The notes: generated by a model from the letters alone, not told the origin. A DNA stretch of 64,000 nt from Acidobacteriota bacterium (GCA_015659035.1 DQNS01000004.1:1-64000); one strand, 5' to 3'; positions 25,616 through 34,500 are shown, counted from the stretch's first letter. Program-made: numbers and translations.

Positions 25616-25873
25616 ATGTCTTCCCAAAACACCGGGGCTGTGGCCAGACGCCGAGCACGCGCGTCCTGGCCGGTGAAGGTGTTTCGTCTGGGCGAGGAGC
25701 CCTCCGACGACCTGAGCGACACCACGACGCCCGAGGAGCGTCTCGCCATGATGTGGACCCTCGCGGTCGACGCCTGGAGCTCGTCGGGGCAAGCCCTTCC
25801 GCGCTATACGAGAGCGCAGATGCCAGGGCGCGTCATCCGAAATTCGCCGCCACTCCCCCACCCGAAGCGTTGA
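25616..25873 (+). CDS. Small protein preceding a DUF6036-type nucleotidyltransferase relic
   Basis: About 85 residues. The core VKVFRLGEEPSDDLSDTT, TPEERLAMMWTLAVDAW and LPRYTRAQMPGRVI resembles small proteins that sit directly before nucleotidyltransferase toxin-like genes in Acidobacteriota. The start at 25616 is the first ATG in frame and is uncertain; a later start near KVFRLG is possible. The stop codon overlaps the TTG start of the next open frame (25870), so the two were coupled. The gene itself seems intact while its partner is broken. A role as antitoxin is inferred from context only. Confidence 0.5.
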   Translation: MSSQNTGAVARRRARASWPVKVFRLGEEPSDDLSDTTTPEERLAMMWTLAVDAWSSSGQALPRYTRAQMPGRVIRNSPPLPHPKR

Positions 25874-26327
25874 ACAAGGACTTCCTGGAGTTCCTCACCG
25901 CGCTCGTCCGGGCCGACGCGCGGTTCCTCGTCGTCGGCGCGCCCATGCCATGTCGGCGCACGGCGTCCCCCGTGCCACGGGCGACCTGGACGTATGGGTG
26001 CAGCCTGACCCGGAGAACGCCGAACGGGTCTGGGCAGCCCTGCTTGCATTCGGGGCACCTGTATAGGCTCTCGGCCTCTCGAAGACCGACCTGGTCTCGC
26101 CGAACATGGTGTTCCAGATGGGTGTCCCGCCGCAGCGCATCGACCTGCTCACCGCGGTCACCGGTCTCGACTTCGACGAGGCATGGTCGACGAGGCGGAT
26201 CCACGAGGTGGAGACGCTCGAGGTGCCGTTCCTGGGAAGGGAATCTCTCCTGCAGAACAAACGCGCGACCGGGCGGTCCAAGGATCTCGTTGACGTGGCG
26301 ATCCTCGAGCAGCAGGAACAACGGTAG
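25870..26327 (+). pseudogene. Nucleotidyltransferase (DUF6036-like) pseudogene, frameshift plus stop
   Basis: From TTG 25870 the frame reads LNKDFLEFLTALVRADARFLVV and then breaks near 25945. In the next frame it continues HAMSAHGVPRATGDLDVWV (the DLDVWV metal-binding segment), EPENAERVWAAL-like residues, then a TAG at 26064-26066, and after it LGLSKTDLVSPNMVFQMG, PPQRIDLLTAVTGLDF and LLQNKRATGRSKDLVDVA to a stop at 26327. This is the usual order of the family. One base has probably been lost and one codon turned into a stop, so no whole product is made. Such genes occur as toxin-like partners of small upstream proteins. Confidence 0.72.
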
Positions 26328-26329
26328 CA

Positions 26330-26536
26330 GCCGGCTCCCGCGCCTTCGCGACGTCTCAGAATCTGGCGGTCCGAACCGAACCGCTCGCCGTCCTTTCCGA
26401 TGCACCGGACAACCGGGTCCTGGAGTGTACGGTCGCGGCCGACGCACAGGCGATCGTCACTGGCGATCGCGCGATGCTCGCACTTCGTGCGCATCGAGGA
26501 ATCCGGATCGTCTCCCTCAACGAGTATCTCGGCTGA
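26330..26536 (+). pseudogene. PIN-domain (VapC-like) toxin, C-terminal relic
   Basis: The frame reads SDAPDNRVLECTVAADA, then IVTGDRAMLALRAHRGIRI and SLNEYLG before TGA at 26534-26536. DNRVLE and VTGD are the acidic active-site blocks of the second half of PIN nucleases. Nothing matches the first half, so about half the gene is gone. It follows the broken nucleotidyltransferase by two bases. The 100 bases after it (26537-26640) hold short open stretches I cannot assign. Confidence 0.6.
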
Positions 26537-26644
26537 TGTCTGCCGCGGCGTGGTCGGGCGGGCGGCACCGACTTCACACTGCTGCGCAACCGCGCGCTGA
26601 ATGATCCCTATCCGACGCCGTACGACACGCAGGAACAGCACACC

Positions 26645-27241
26645 CTAAGAGACGGCTTGCGAGCGCCCCGCCGGGGCAAGCCGGCGCCAGGCGGCGCGGG
26701 AGATGACGCCGAGGAAGAGCAGCATGAGCAGGACCAGGGCACCGGCCACGCCGAACGCGGCCACCGGGTAGCTCAGCGTCAGGATGCCGAGCCCGACCAC
26801 GAACACATCCTCGGCCAGGCTCAGCGCCCAGTTCGACACCGGCTCCGGGCTCGTGTTCACGACCGCGCGCGTGCCCGCCTTCGTCAGGTGCGCGCCGGCC
26901 GCCACCGCCCCTCCGAGCAGCGCCATCAACCCCTCGGTCATCGGCGTCGCCTCACCGAGTGACGCCACCGCGATGAAGGCGCCGCCCACCGGGCGGATCA
27001 GCGTGTGGACGGCGTCCCACGCCGAGTCGACCCAGGGAATCTTGTCGGCGACGAACTCGACCACATACAGGACCAGCGCCACCGCGATGACGACGTCGCT
27101 GTCGAAGACCGCGAAGCGGGGCGGCAGGTCGACCCAGCCGAACCGGGAGGCCAGCCCAAGGATGGCGACCGTCGCGTAGAGGTTGACGCCGGCCGCCAGT
27201 GAAAACCCGAGCGCGTGGCCAAGCGTCGCGATCGCCTGCAT
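26645..27241 (-). CDS. DUF4126 membrane protein
   Basis: A 198-residue integral membrane protein with about five or six hydrophobic segments (near residues 10-30, 45-63, 80-95, 108-120, 138-160, 165-182). The Gly-rich GHALGFSLAAGVNLYATVAILG start, IPWVDSAWDAVHTLIRPVGGA and LTKAGTRAVVNTSPEPVSN match DUF4126, whose function is unknown. It stands alone between the relic region and an ankyrin gene. Confidence 0.85.
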   Translation of the reverse strand: MQAIATLGHALGFSLAAGVNLYATVAILGLASRFGWVDLPPRFAVFDSDVVIAVALVLYVVEFVADKIPWVDSAWDAVHTLIRPVGGAFIAVASLGEATPMTEGLMALLGGAVAAGAHLTKAGTRAVVNTSPEPVSNWALSLAEDVFVVGLGILTLSYPVAAFGVAGALVLLMLLFLGVISRAAWRRLAPAGRSQAVS

Positions 27242-27251
27242 GGTGGGATAG

Positions 27252-27331
27252 CCCTTACCCCAGCCGTCTCCCCCTTCGACAACCGATGCTCCGCTCAGGG
27301 CAGGCAGCGGGAGAGGAAGAAACCGGAGCGC
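27252..27331. repeat. Diverged copy of the 52-bp repeat with a 36-base loop
   Basis: CCCTTACCCCAGCCGTCTCCC (27252-27272) and GGGAGAGGAAGAAACCGGAGCGC (27309-27331) align with the two arms of the repeat at 13022, with about three changes per arm. The four-base centre is replaced by 36 bases. The remaining 27332-27434 shows nothing recognisable. Confidence 0.5.
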
Positions 27332-27434
27332 TTACTTCAGCAACCGGCTACGGTCCTGTCTCTATTGGAGGAATACGAGACGCAGGCGCTCAGGTTCCGG
27401 AAGGGGCTAGCAGCCCGTCACGGCTCCCTCGTCG

Positions 27435-28811
27435 TCACCGCGCGCCGCCAGAAAGGGCGCCCTGCGACTCGAGGAACGCCACGACTATCTCGAGGCGGGC
27501 TGCCCGCGCGCCATCGAGCACGGTGCGGTCGTCGGTGTCGATGGCGTTCACATCGATACCGAGCTCGACCGCCAGCCGCACCGCCTCGAGCGTCTGCGCC
27601 TCGACCTCGGCGCGGCCGAGCGGCATCCACGCCCGCAAGCGGCCGCCACCCATCCCGGTCGCGGCCATCAGCGCGGTCGTGGCTTCCAGACGCGGTTGCG
27701 AATACGCCGGTTCCTTGTAATCGGCATGATGCACGAACAGCGGGTCGGCACCATGGGCAACCAGCAGCCGCATGATGTCGGGAGCGGTGAAACGCGCGGC
27801 CAGCCAGAACGGCGTCGCGCCCATCAGCGGCGGCGCGAAGTGGTGGTCGCGTGAGGCGCGCCGGGGGGAGGTCCATGTCCGGAGCACCGCGTTCGGGTCC
27901 GCCCCATGATCGAGCAACGCGCCGACCATGCGCCTGTCCCTGCGCATGACCGCCGCATGCAAGGCACCGAAGCCGGCCTCCGCCGCATTCGGCTCGGCCC
28001 CGTTCTCGAGCAGTAACTCGACGAGATCACCGAACCCGGCGTGTGCCGCAAGCGTTGTGGCACTGACACCTCGAGCATCGGTGTCGTCAACGTTGGCTCC
28101 AGCCGCGATCAACTGGCGGGCGGACCCGACGCCTCCCACACGCGCGGCGAACATCAGCGCCGTGTTGCCGCCGTGCGTGGTCTGGCGGTTGTATTCAGGC
28201 TGCCCGTGAGGCGGCACCCCCATCATCTGGCTCCAGACGTCAGAACGCGCATGCACGTCGGTGCCGTTCGCGAGCAGCACTGTGACAACGGAGGCGTGGT
28301 GCTGCGCCACCGCCCACATAAGCGCCGTCTGGCCGCGCGCACCTCGAGCTTCCGTCTCGGCGCCGTACGTCAGCAGCAACTCGACGACATCGGGAGCGCC
28401 CGAGCGGGCGGCGACCATCAGCGGTGTCTCGCCCGCCAGGAGCGCCAGGTTCGGGTTGGCACCGGCCGTCAGCAGCCGCCGGACCATCGTCGCGCTGCCG
28501 TTCTGGCCGGCCGCCCAGAGCGGTGTCGTCCCGAGATCGTTTGTCGCATTCACGTCGGCCCCGGCGTCCAGTAACAGTCCGACGGTCTCGATGTCGTCCC
28601 GATAGCTCGCCCAGTGCAGCGCGGTGGTGCCGTCCCCCTCGGCCACATCGACGCCTGCCCCCTGCGCGAGCAGCGCCCGCACCGCCGCGGTGTCGCCGTC
28701 GCGGGCCGCGTCGACAAGGGGCGGGGTTGCAGCAGCGCCCGCGGCGCCGGCGTAGCCGAGGCAGACAGACAGGAGGGTGAACGCGAGTCGCGAGCCGGCT
28801 GTCATGCGCAT
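27435..28811 (-). CDS. Exported ankyrin-repeat protein
   Basis: A 458-residue protein: signal peptide to about residue 27, then about nine ankyrin repeats through the rest. Clear repeat cores include TTALHWASYRDDIETVGLLLD, TPLWAAGQNGSATMVRRLL, TPLMVAARSGAPDVVELLL, TALMWAVAQHHASVVTVLL and ATTLAAHAGFGDLVELLLENG. Loops near residues 205-225 and 320-350 break the regular spacing. Ankyrin arrays bind other proteins; the partner is unknown. It is a single gene, divergent from nothing nearby and 146 bases from the DUF1552 gene, with a heptamer tract and a hairpin between them. Confidence 0.88.
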   Translation of the reverse strand: MRMTAGSRLAFTLLSVCLGYAGAAGAAATPPLVDAARDGDTAAVRALLAQGAGVDVAEGDGTTALHWASYRDDIETVGLLLDAGADVNATNDLGTTPLWAAGQNGSATMVRRLLTAGANPNLALLAGETPLMVAARSGAPDVVELLLTYGAETEARGARGQTALMWAVAQHHASVVTVLLANGTDVHARSDVWSQMMGVPPHGQPEYNRQTTHGGNTALMFAARVGGVGSARQLIAAGANVDDTDARGVSATTLAAHAGFGDLVELLLENGAEPNAAEAGFGALHAAVMRRDRRMVGALLDHGADPNAVLRTWTSPRRASRDHHFAPPLMGATPFWLAARFTAPDIMRLLVAHGADPLFVHHADYKEPAYSQPRLEATTALMAATGMGGGRLRAWMPLGRAEVEAQTLEAVRLAVELGIDVNAIDTDDRTVLDGARAARLEIVVAFLESQGALSGGAR

Positions 28812-28876
28812 CCGTTCTGGTCCACTTCCAGGAGTTCTACACGAACGTCTGTGCCGCGGGCCCTTCAGGCCTGCGA

Positions 28877-28896
28877 GGCAAGGCTAAAGCCTTGCC
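28877..28896. repeat. Perfect hairpin, 9-bp stem with AA loop
   Basis: GGCAAGGCTAAAGCCTTGCC: the arms are exact complements around a 2-base centre. It is followed by GCGGCGAAGCC and a heptamer tract at 28931-28950. This looks like a dispersed intergenic element rather than a classic terminator because no T-run follows. Confidence 0.6.
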
Positions 28897-28930
28897 CCAC
28901 CGAAAGAACGGCGGCGAAGCCCCCCGCACT

Positions 28931-28950
28931 CTTCTGCCTTCTGACTTCTT
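28931..28950. repeat. Heptamer tract (TTCTGCC/TTCTGAC)
   Basis: Three 7-base units just downstream of the DUF1552 gene stop (28958, minus strand). Confidence 0.5.
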
Positions 28951-28957
28951 AGGTTTC

Positions 28958-30304
28958 TCACCCTAGCAGCCCGGGCAGCGTGTCGATCGGGAGCGCGCCG
29001 GTGCTCCCACCGTGTGATTCCACCGGCACACCCATCTTGTCCATCAGCGTGACGAGCAGGTTCGCCATCGACGGCTCGTCCTCGTACACGAGATGGCGCC
29101 CACTCGGCAACCGGCCGGCACCACCGCCAACCAGCATCAGCGGCAGGTTATCGCCCGCGTGGCGGGTGCTGTTGGAGATGCCCGAGCCGTACAGGATCGT
29201 CATGTGGTCGAGCAACGAACCGTCGCCGTCCGGTGTCGCACGCAGTTTCGCCAGATACTGCGAGAAGAGCTCGATGTGATAACGGTTGATCTTCGACATG
29301 TGCGCGACCAGCTCCGGCACGTTGTTGTGATGCGACAGCGGATGATGCGCCTCGGGCACGCCGATCTGCGGATACGGGCGGGCGCTCTGCTCCTTGCTGA
29401 TCATGAACGAGATCACCCGGGTCAGATCCGACTGCATCGCCAGCACCTGCAGGTCGAACATCAGCTCGAGGTGATCCTCGAACACCGGCGGCGCGCCCTG
29501 CGGCTGCGCGAGCGACGGCAGCTCGAGGTCACGCTGCTCCTCCGCCTTCTGGATGCGCCGCTCGACGTCACGAATCGCCTCGGTGAACTCCTCGACCTTG
29601 GTCTGGTCGCGCGGCCCCAGCTCGCGTCGAAGCGCGGCCAGCTTGTCGGCCACCGAGTCGAGCAGGCTCTTGTGCTGCTGCAACCGCGCCTCGCGCGCCG
29701 CCCGATCGGTGCTGCCGCTGTCGCCGAACAGCGTCTCGAACACCGTGCGGGGATTCCACTCGGTCGGCAGCGGCTGCGTGGGACTGCGCCACGACAGCGT
29801 GTGCGTGTACACGCAGCTCAGGTTGCCGGTGCACGCACCGGCGTTGTTCGGTCGGTCCATCGACAGCTCGAGCGACGCCACCTGCGTCTCGGCGGCGAAG
29901 TGCCGCGCGAGCAGCTGGTCTATCGACACGTCGGCGAGGATCTCGGTCTCGTTCCGGCCGCCGCGTGTCGTGCCGGTCAGGAACGACCCGGAGGCCCCGG
30001 CATGGATGTAGTTCCAGTTGGCTTTGAGGCCCGAGAGCACGATCGTCTGGTCGCGGAACGGCGCCAGCGGCTCCAGAATCGGTGACAGCTCGAAGGCGGT
30101 TCCCTCCCCCTTCGGTCTCCAGTGCTCCATCGCCATGCCGTTCGGCACATAGAAAGCCTGAAAGCGGCGCACCGGCGGCGTGGCAGCCATCCCACGGAGC
30201 GAGAACGCCGGATGCATGGCGTCGAGAAACGGCAGCGCCAGTGTCGCGCCCAGCCCCCGGAGCACCGTCCGCCGCGGTAACGTCTTCGTCGTCAGAAAGG
30301 TCAT
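28958..30304 (-). CDS. DUF1552 domain-containing exported protein, second copy
   Basis: A 448-residue homologue of the protein at 2501. The Tat-like start is PRRTVLRGLGATLALPFLDAM. Family blocks are VPNGMAMEHWRPKGEG, TIVLSGLKANWNYIHAGASG, SIDQLLARHFA, LELSMDRPNNAGACTGN, LDSVADKLAALRRELGP, and HHPLSHHNNVPELVAHMSKIN, the latter with a His-rich run that could bind metal. It ends with DHMTILYGSGISNSTRHAGD, related to DUF1501/alkaline-phosphatase-like folds. It follows the DUF1592 gene by 26 bases, the same order as in the first pair. Function unknown. Confidence 0.88.
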   Translation of the reverse strand: MTFLTTKTLPRRTVLRGLGATLALPFLDAMHPAFSLRGMAATPPVRRFQAFYVPNGMAMEHWRPKGEGTAFELSPILEPLAPFRDQTIVLSGLKANWNYIHAGASGSFLTGTTRGGRNETEILADVSIDQLLARHFAAETQVASLELSMDRPNNAGACTGNLSCVYTHTLSWRSPTQPLPTEWNPRTVFETLFGDSGSTDRAAREARLQQHKSLLDSVADKLAALRRELGPRDQTKVEEFTEAIRDVERRIQKAEEQRDLELPSLAQPQGAPPVFEDHLELMFDLQVLAMQSDLTRVISFMISKEQSARPYPQIGVPEAHHPLSHHNNVPELVAHMSKINRYHIELFSQYLAKLRATPDGDGSLLDHMTILYGSGISNSTRHAGDNLPLMLVGGGAGRLPSGRHLVYEDEPSMANLLVTLMDKMGVPVESHGGSTGALPIDTLPGLLG

Positions 30305-30330
30305 GTCAGCCTCGATCTGTTTTGCCGTCC

Positions 30331-32886
30331 CTAGTTAGCCGCTGTATCGGCCGCCCGCATCAGAAACGTCGGACTCTTCACGATGCCCACGATGAGCGAC
30401 GACCAGCGATAGCCGTCGCCCGCCGCATCACGAACGATGGTGCGGACGGTCGGTCGATCGTAGTACTCGAGCCGCCGGCCGAGCGCATACGCCAGGAGCT
30501 TCTCGGTGACGGTCCGGGGGAACTGCTCAGGGTTGTCGAGCAAGAGCGCCCGCAGCCCGGCCAATCCTTCGACCCGCGCACCGCTCGCCGTGGTCGCGGT
30601 GGCGTCGACCGGTTGCCCCGATTCGTCGATGGTACGCCACCCGCCGATGACGTCGAAGTTCTCGAGCGCGAATCCGAGCGGGTCGATCACCGAATGACAG
30701 CTCGCACACGTGGGGCTCTGCCGGTGTTGCGCGAGCCGCTCGCGAATCGACGTCGGCTGGCTGCCCGGGTCCAGGTCCAGATTCGTGTCCACCCCGGGCG
30801 GGGGTGGCGGCACGGGCAGCCCGAAGATGTTGTCGAGCAGCCATTTGCCCCGCAGCACCGGCGATGTGCGATCGGGGTACGACGTGGTGGCCAGCAGCGC
30901 GCCCTCGGCGAGCAACCCGCCGCGCTGGTCATGATTCGGCAGGTGCACGCGCCGGAAGCGGCTGCCATACACCCCCGGTATCTCGTAGTGCCGCGCCAGC
31001 CGCTCGTTGACGAACGTGTAGTCTGCGTCAAGGAGCTCGGTGACGCTGCGATCCTCGAGCAGCGTGCTGCCGACAAACAGCTCCGTTTCCCGTGTGAACG
31101 CTCGCAGCAGCGTCTCGTCGTAGTTGGGATACTGGTTCGGGTCGACCACAACCTCCACGACCCGCCGCAGGTTCAGCCATTGGGCGGCGAAATCGTCGAC
31201 CAGCGCCTCTGTGGCGCGTGGGTCCGCGAGCAGCCGCCGGGCCTGCTGATCGAGCACCGACGGATCGGTCAGTCGCTGCTGTTCGGCCAGCGAGAGCAGT
31301 TCCTCGTCGGGGATGCTGCTCCAGAGGAAGAACGACAGCCGCGAGGCCACCTCCAGGTCACTGAGCGGATAGACGGCCTGCCCGGCGACCAGGCGGGCGG
31401 GGTCCCGGTGCACACGCAACAGGAAGTCGGGGTCGACGAGCAACCGCTCGAGCGCGAACTGGATCCCGCTGTCGAAACTGCCGCCGTCCCGGCGCCCCGA
31501 GTCGAAGAACTCGAACAGCGTCGCCAGGTCGTCCTCGGTCACCGGCCGACGATAGGCGCGTCTGGCCAGCCTCGAGAGAATCTCGCGGGCGCACGGCCGC
31601 TCGGCATCGTCACTGGCGCTCCGCGGCCGACAGCTGAAGATGGCTTGCCGGCTCGGTGTGTCTGCCACCGACCCGGGCACCTCATACGGACCGCCGATCT
31701 CGACCGAAGCGACGGCCGCATAGCCCATGTAGATCTGGTCGTTCGTCAGGACCCGACCACGCTGGAGCGGTTGCGGGAGTCCTTCCGGCTCCCACAGTTC
31801 GCGCACGAAGGACACGCCAACGACGCGCTGGCCCGCCTCGACCGGCACCCGGACCTCGAGGCCCGCGTCGCCAGTGAGCTGCATGTAGGCTTCCCACTCC
31901 TCGGCGCCGGCGAACCCTGGCTCGCCGTCACCGGCGTAGCTGGACGCCGCCGGTCTCCCGGGGGCGTCGCCGCCGACGGTGAGCCGCTCGAGCAGCCGGC
32001 CATCGAGCCGCACATCGATCTGCTGGGCCCAGCCCATGCCCATGATGTAGGCCTGATACTGGCGGCGCAGGCGCACCTTGATCAGATACTCGCCGTCGAC
32101 CGGGAAGTGATACGGAATGGCGAGACCGCCCCGTGACCCGAGCGGCAGCGCCTCATCCTGCCGGCCGTCCTGGACCACGTGCAGCGGAATCTCGAACGTC
32201 TCGAACCCCGGGCTGACCGGCGGCAACCCGACCGCCAGCCGTGTGACCTGCCGGGCCACCGACAGGTAGCGATCGAGATGCGCCCGCGAGATCGTCAGGA
32301 CGTCGGCGAAGTTGTCGAAGCTGCCATCCGCGGTCTCGTCGCCCGGCAGCAACGAGGTCACGTCGATGTCGAGCGCGAACAGGTCGCGGACGGCGTTGCG
32401 GTACTCGGTGCGGTTCAGGCGATGCACCGCACTTCCCCGACCGAGGTTCGGGTCGGCCACCCAGGCGCGGTCGAGCGCCGCCTCCAGCCGGCCGGCGACG
32501 ACATCGTAGGTGGCAGCGGCGGGCCGCGGCCGGCGCGGCGGTGGCATCGAACCGGCCCGCAGCCTCGCGATGACCCGCTCCCAGAGCTCGGGGTCGGCTT
32601 CGGGCCGCGTCGCATCCACCGAGTCGAGCGCCAGCCCGGCGGTGAGCAGCCGCTCGTTGTGACAGCCGATGCAGTACTGGTCCAGAACCTCGCGCGTCGC
32701 GGGGGCTGCGGGGGCCCCTGGGACCCCGGGGAACGACGACTCCGGCTGGGTCTGCCGGGCCGAGATCCGCGCGGTGGAAACCGATGCGACGACCAAACCG
32801 CCCACGACCAGGACGGCGAGCGAGACGGATCGCACCCCTGTGCGTGACCGTGCGCTGCTGCGTCGGTACTGGCCGGGCAACCGCAT
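30331..32886 (-). CDS. DUF1592-series exported protein, long form with N-terminal cytochrome segment
   Basis: An 851-residue protein. A signal anchor near residues 18-40 is followed by an N-terminal cytochrome-type segment with LDQYCIGCHNERLLTAGL (CxxCH) and GSMPPP. Then come DUF1587 (HRLNRTEYRNAVRDLFAL), a carbohydrate-binding-like beta region near 260-400, DUF1595 (ARRAYRRPVTEDDL), DUF1592 (EVASRLSFFLWSSIPDEELL), DUF1588 (SPVLRGKWLLDNIFGLPVPP, CASCHSVIDPLGFALENFD) and DUF1585 at the end. The start at 32886 is set by GGAGGT immediately upstream; the open frame extends much further but without family similarity. It heads an operon with the DUF1552 gene. Function unknown. Confidence 0.88.
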   Translation of the reverse strand: MRLPGQYRRSSARSRTGVRSVSLAVLVVGGLVVASVSTARISARQTQPESSFPGVPGAPAAPATREVLDQYCIGCHNERLLTAGLALDSVDATRPEADPELWERVIARLRAGSMPPPRRPRPAAATYDVVAGRLEAALDRAWVADPNLGRGSAVHRLNRTEYRNAVRDLFALDIDVTSLLPGDETADGSFDNFADVLTISRAHLDRYLSVARQVTRLAVGLPPVSPGFETFEIPLHVVQDGRQDEALPLGSRGGLAIPYHFPVDGEYLIKVRLRRQYQAYIMGMGWAQQIDVRLDGRLLERLTVGGDAPGRPAASSYAGDGEPGFAGAEEWEAYMQLTGDAGLEVRVPVEAGQRVVGVSFVRELWEPEGLPQPLQRGRVLTNDQIYMGYAAVASVEIGGPYEVPGSVADTPSRQAIFSCRPRSASDDAERPCAREILSRLARRAYRRPVTEDDLATLFEFFDSGRRDGGSFDSGIQFALERLLVDPDFLLRVHRDPARLVAGQAVYPLSDLEVASRLSFFLWSSIPDEELLSLAEQQRLTDPSVLDQQARRLLADPRATEALVDDFAAQWLNLRRVVEVVVDPNQYPNYDETLLRAFTRETELFVGSTLLEDRSVTELLDADYTFVNERLARHYEIPGVYGSRFRRVHLPNHDQRGGLLAEGALLATTSYPDRTSPVLRGKWLLDNIFGLPVPPPPPGVDTNLDLDPGSQPTSIRERLAQHRQSPTCASCHSVIDPLGFALENFDVIGGWRTIDESGQPVDATATTASGARVEGLAGLRALLLDNPEQFPRTVTEKLLAYALGRRLEYYDRPTVRTIVRDAAGDGYRWSSLIVGIVKSPTFLMRAADTAAN

Positions 32887-33108
32887 ATACCTCCGTGGCG
32901 GCCGGTGGGCCGCGGTGGGTCTCCGCTCGGGCACAGTCGTACGAGTTAATTGTGCCCGATCGCCAGTGCACAGGTAAAGGACTGGTGATGCTACACTCGG
33001 GTCGCGCGGGCGTCTCCGCCGTGGGCTCGGACCCGAGCGGCGCGTCATCGTTTTGTGTGGTATGTGTCTCAACGCCGGTCGAACCGGCGCAGAAGGAAGA
33101 GTCTGACG

Positions 33109-33330
33109 GGGAACGACACGGCCACCGCGACCGGCACGATCACGATTGCCGGTGTGACACAGCCGGTCGAGTGCGATGTCAGGCTGGTCGAATCTCCCGA
33201 TGGCGTGCGCACTGAAGGCGAAACCCAGATCGACCTGACCGACTTCTCCGTTGCCCCACCCGAGCTGTGGCGAGGTTTGCTGAAGGTCGGCAAGGTCGTA
33301 CGCGTACAGTTCGACGCGGTGTTGCGATAG
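33109..33330 (+). pseudogene. YceI-like domain, C-terminal relic
   Basis: About 73 residues match the second half of YceI-type lipid-binding beta-barrels: TGTITIAGVTQPVECDVRL, TEGETQIDLTDFSV and PPELWRGLLKVGKVVRVQF. Full members have about 190 residues and a signal peptide; neither is present, and the frame upstream is unrelated. The remainder of 32887-33108 appears to be promoter space between divergent genes. Confidence 0.55.
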
Positions 33331-33351
33331 GCACAGCCAAGGAGAGACTCC

Positions 33352-34449
33352 ATGCAACGAAGACGCGGACCGCGACACGTGGCCGTGGGCATCGTGCTCG
33401 CGATCGTCGTCGCCGTCAGCCTCGGCGTTGCAGCCCACGACAGCGAAGCGCAGGGGAACGACGGGACCTATCACCTGGACGAGAGCTGGCCCCAGTATCC
33501 GCCGGGGAGCCAGTTCGAGATGGGGTCCGGCATCGCCGTGGATGCCCGGGGGGTCGTCTATGCGATCTCGCGAGATCGGGATCACTGGGCCGGTCATCCC
33601 CTGTCGATGACCCGGTATCGGGGCAGGGGTTCGATCTGGATGTTCGACCGAAGCGGGACGTCTCTCGGGAAGTTTGCGGACGATCAGGAATTTATCGGGC
33701 CCCACAGCCTGTACATCGACGGCGAGGGCTTCGTCTGGGTTGTCGACCGCGATGGGCACCAGGTCAAGAAGCTGACACCGGACGGCACACCGGTACTCAC
33801 CCTCGGGGAATACGGCACATACGGGGACGACCACTCGCACTTCAACGGCCCTACGGGTGTGGCCTTCCTGCCCAACGGTGATTTCGTGGTCTCGGACGGG
33901 TACTGGAACTCGCGTCTTGTCTGGTTCAACGAGGACGGCGAGTTCCTGAAGCAGGTGGGCGAGTATGGCAACGGGCCCGGACAGCTCGGCGTGGTACATG
34001 CCGTGGCGCTAGACGCCCGCGGCCGATTACTGGTCGCCAACGTGTGCGGCGGGGCGTTGCACCCGTACGTCACGGTGCGAGGACAGATCGCCGGGGAACG
34101 ACTGCGGCCGATCCCGGGCTGCACCAGCCGCTTCGACGTCTTCAATCAGGACGGGTCGTACGAGGGCCCTTGGTCCATCGTCGGAGGTAATCTGACGCTG
34201 AGCATTGCCGCCTACGGGAACAGGATCTACGCCGGCACGACCGGCTCGGAACGCGGGCGGCAGGACCTGGTGATTGTCAACGCCGAGACCGACACGGTGG
34301 TGGACACCATACGGAGCGCCGACGTCTATGTGCACCAGATGGCGCTGGACCCGACAAGCGGCGACATCTACGTTGCCTCGGTGTATCCCGAGCACGGCGG
34401 CGAGAGCCGCGGTCCGCAAGGACCGTCATTCGTACGCTGGACCCGCTGA
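33352..34449 (+). CDS. Exported NHL-repeat propeller, peptidyl-alpha-hydroxyglycine lyase-like
   Basis: A 365-residue exported six-bladed propeller. Signal region near residues 8-37 (GIVLAIVVAVSLG). NHL repeats include GSGIAVDARGVVYAISRD, GPHSLYIDGEGFVWVVDRDG, FNGPTGVAFLPNGDFVVSDG and VHAVALDARGRLLVAN. The layout resembles the lyase half (PAL) of peptide-amidating enzymes, where His residues on blade loops hold a zinc; DHWAGHPLS and DGYWNSRL are candidate sites. Three PHM-type copper proteins are in this window, the other half of that pathway, but none is adjacent. A heavier reading is a generic NHL scaffold; I favour PAL-like with moderate confidence. Confidence 0.7.
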   Translation: MQRRRGPRHVAVGIVLAIVVAVSLGVAAHDSEAQGNDGTYHLDESWPQYPPGSQFEMGSGIAVDARGVVYAISRDRDHWAGHPLSMTRYRGRGSIWMFDRSGTSLGKFADDQEFIGPHSLYIDGEGFVWVVDRDGHQVKKLTPDGTPVLTLGEYGTYGDDHSHFNGPTGVAFLPNGDFVVSDGYWNSRLVWFNEDGEFLKQVGEYGNGPGQLGVVHAVALDARGRLLVANVCGGALHPYVTVRGQIAGERLRPIPGCTSRFDVFNQDGSYEGPWSIVGGNLTLSIAAYGNRIYAGTTGSERGRQDLVIVNAETDTVVDTIRSADVYVHQMALDPTSGDIYVASVYPEHGGESRGPQGPSFVRWTR

Positions 34450-34500
34450 GCCAATGCTCCCGCGTGGAACTCGACCGGAAGACGGCGAAGCCTCACCGGC

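Noticed and set aside
26537..26640. Short coding stretch after the PIN relic (TLLRNRALNDPYPTPYD)
   Set aside because: The stretch has no start, no domain I recognise and is too short to support a call.
28877..28950. Classical rho-independent terminator
   Set aside because: The hairpin is strong but no T-run follows, and the same hairpin plus heptamer layout recurs elsewhere, which fits a dispersed element better.
30331..33999. 1222-codon version of the long DUF1592 gene
   Set aside because: The residues before 32886 have no family similarity and overlap the divergent gene at 33352; GGAGGT marks the start at 32886.
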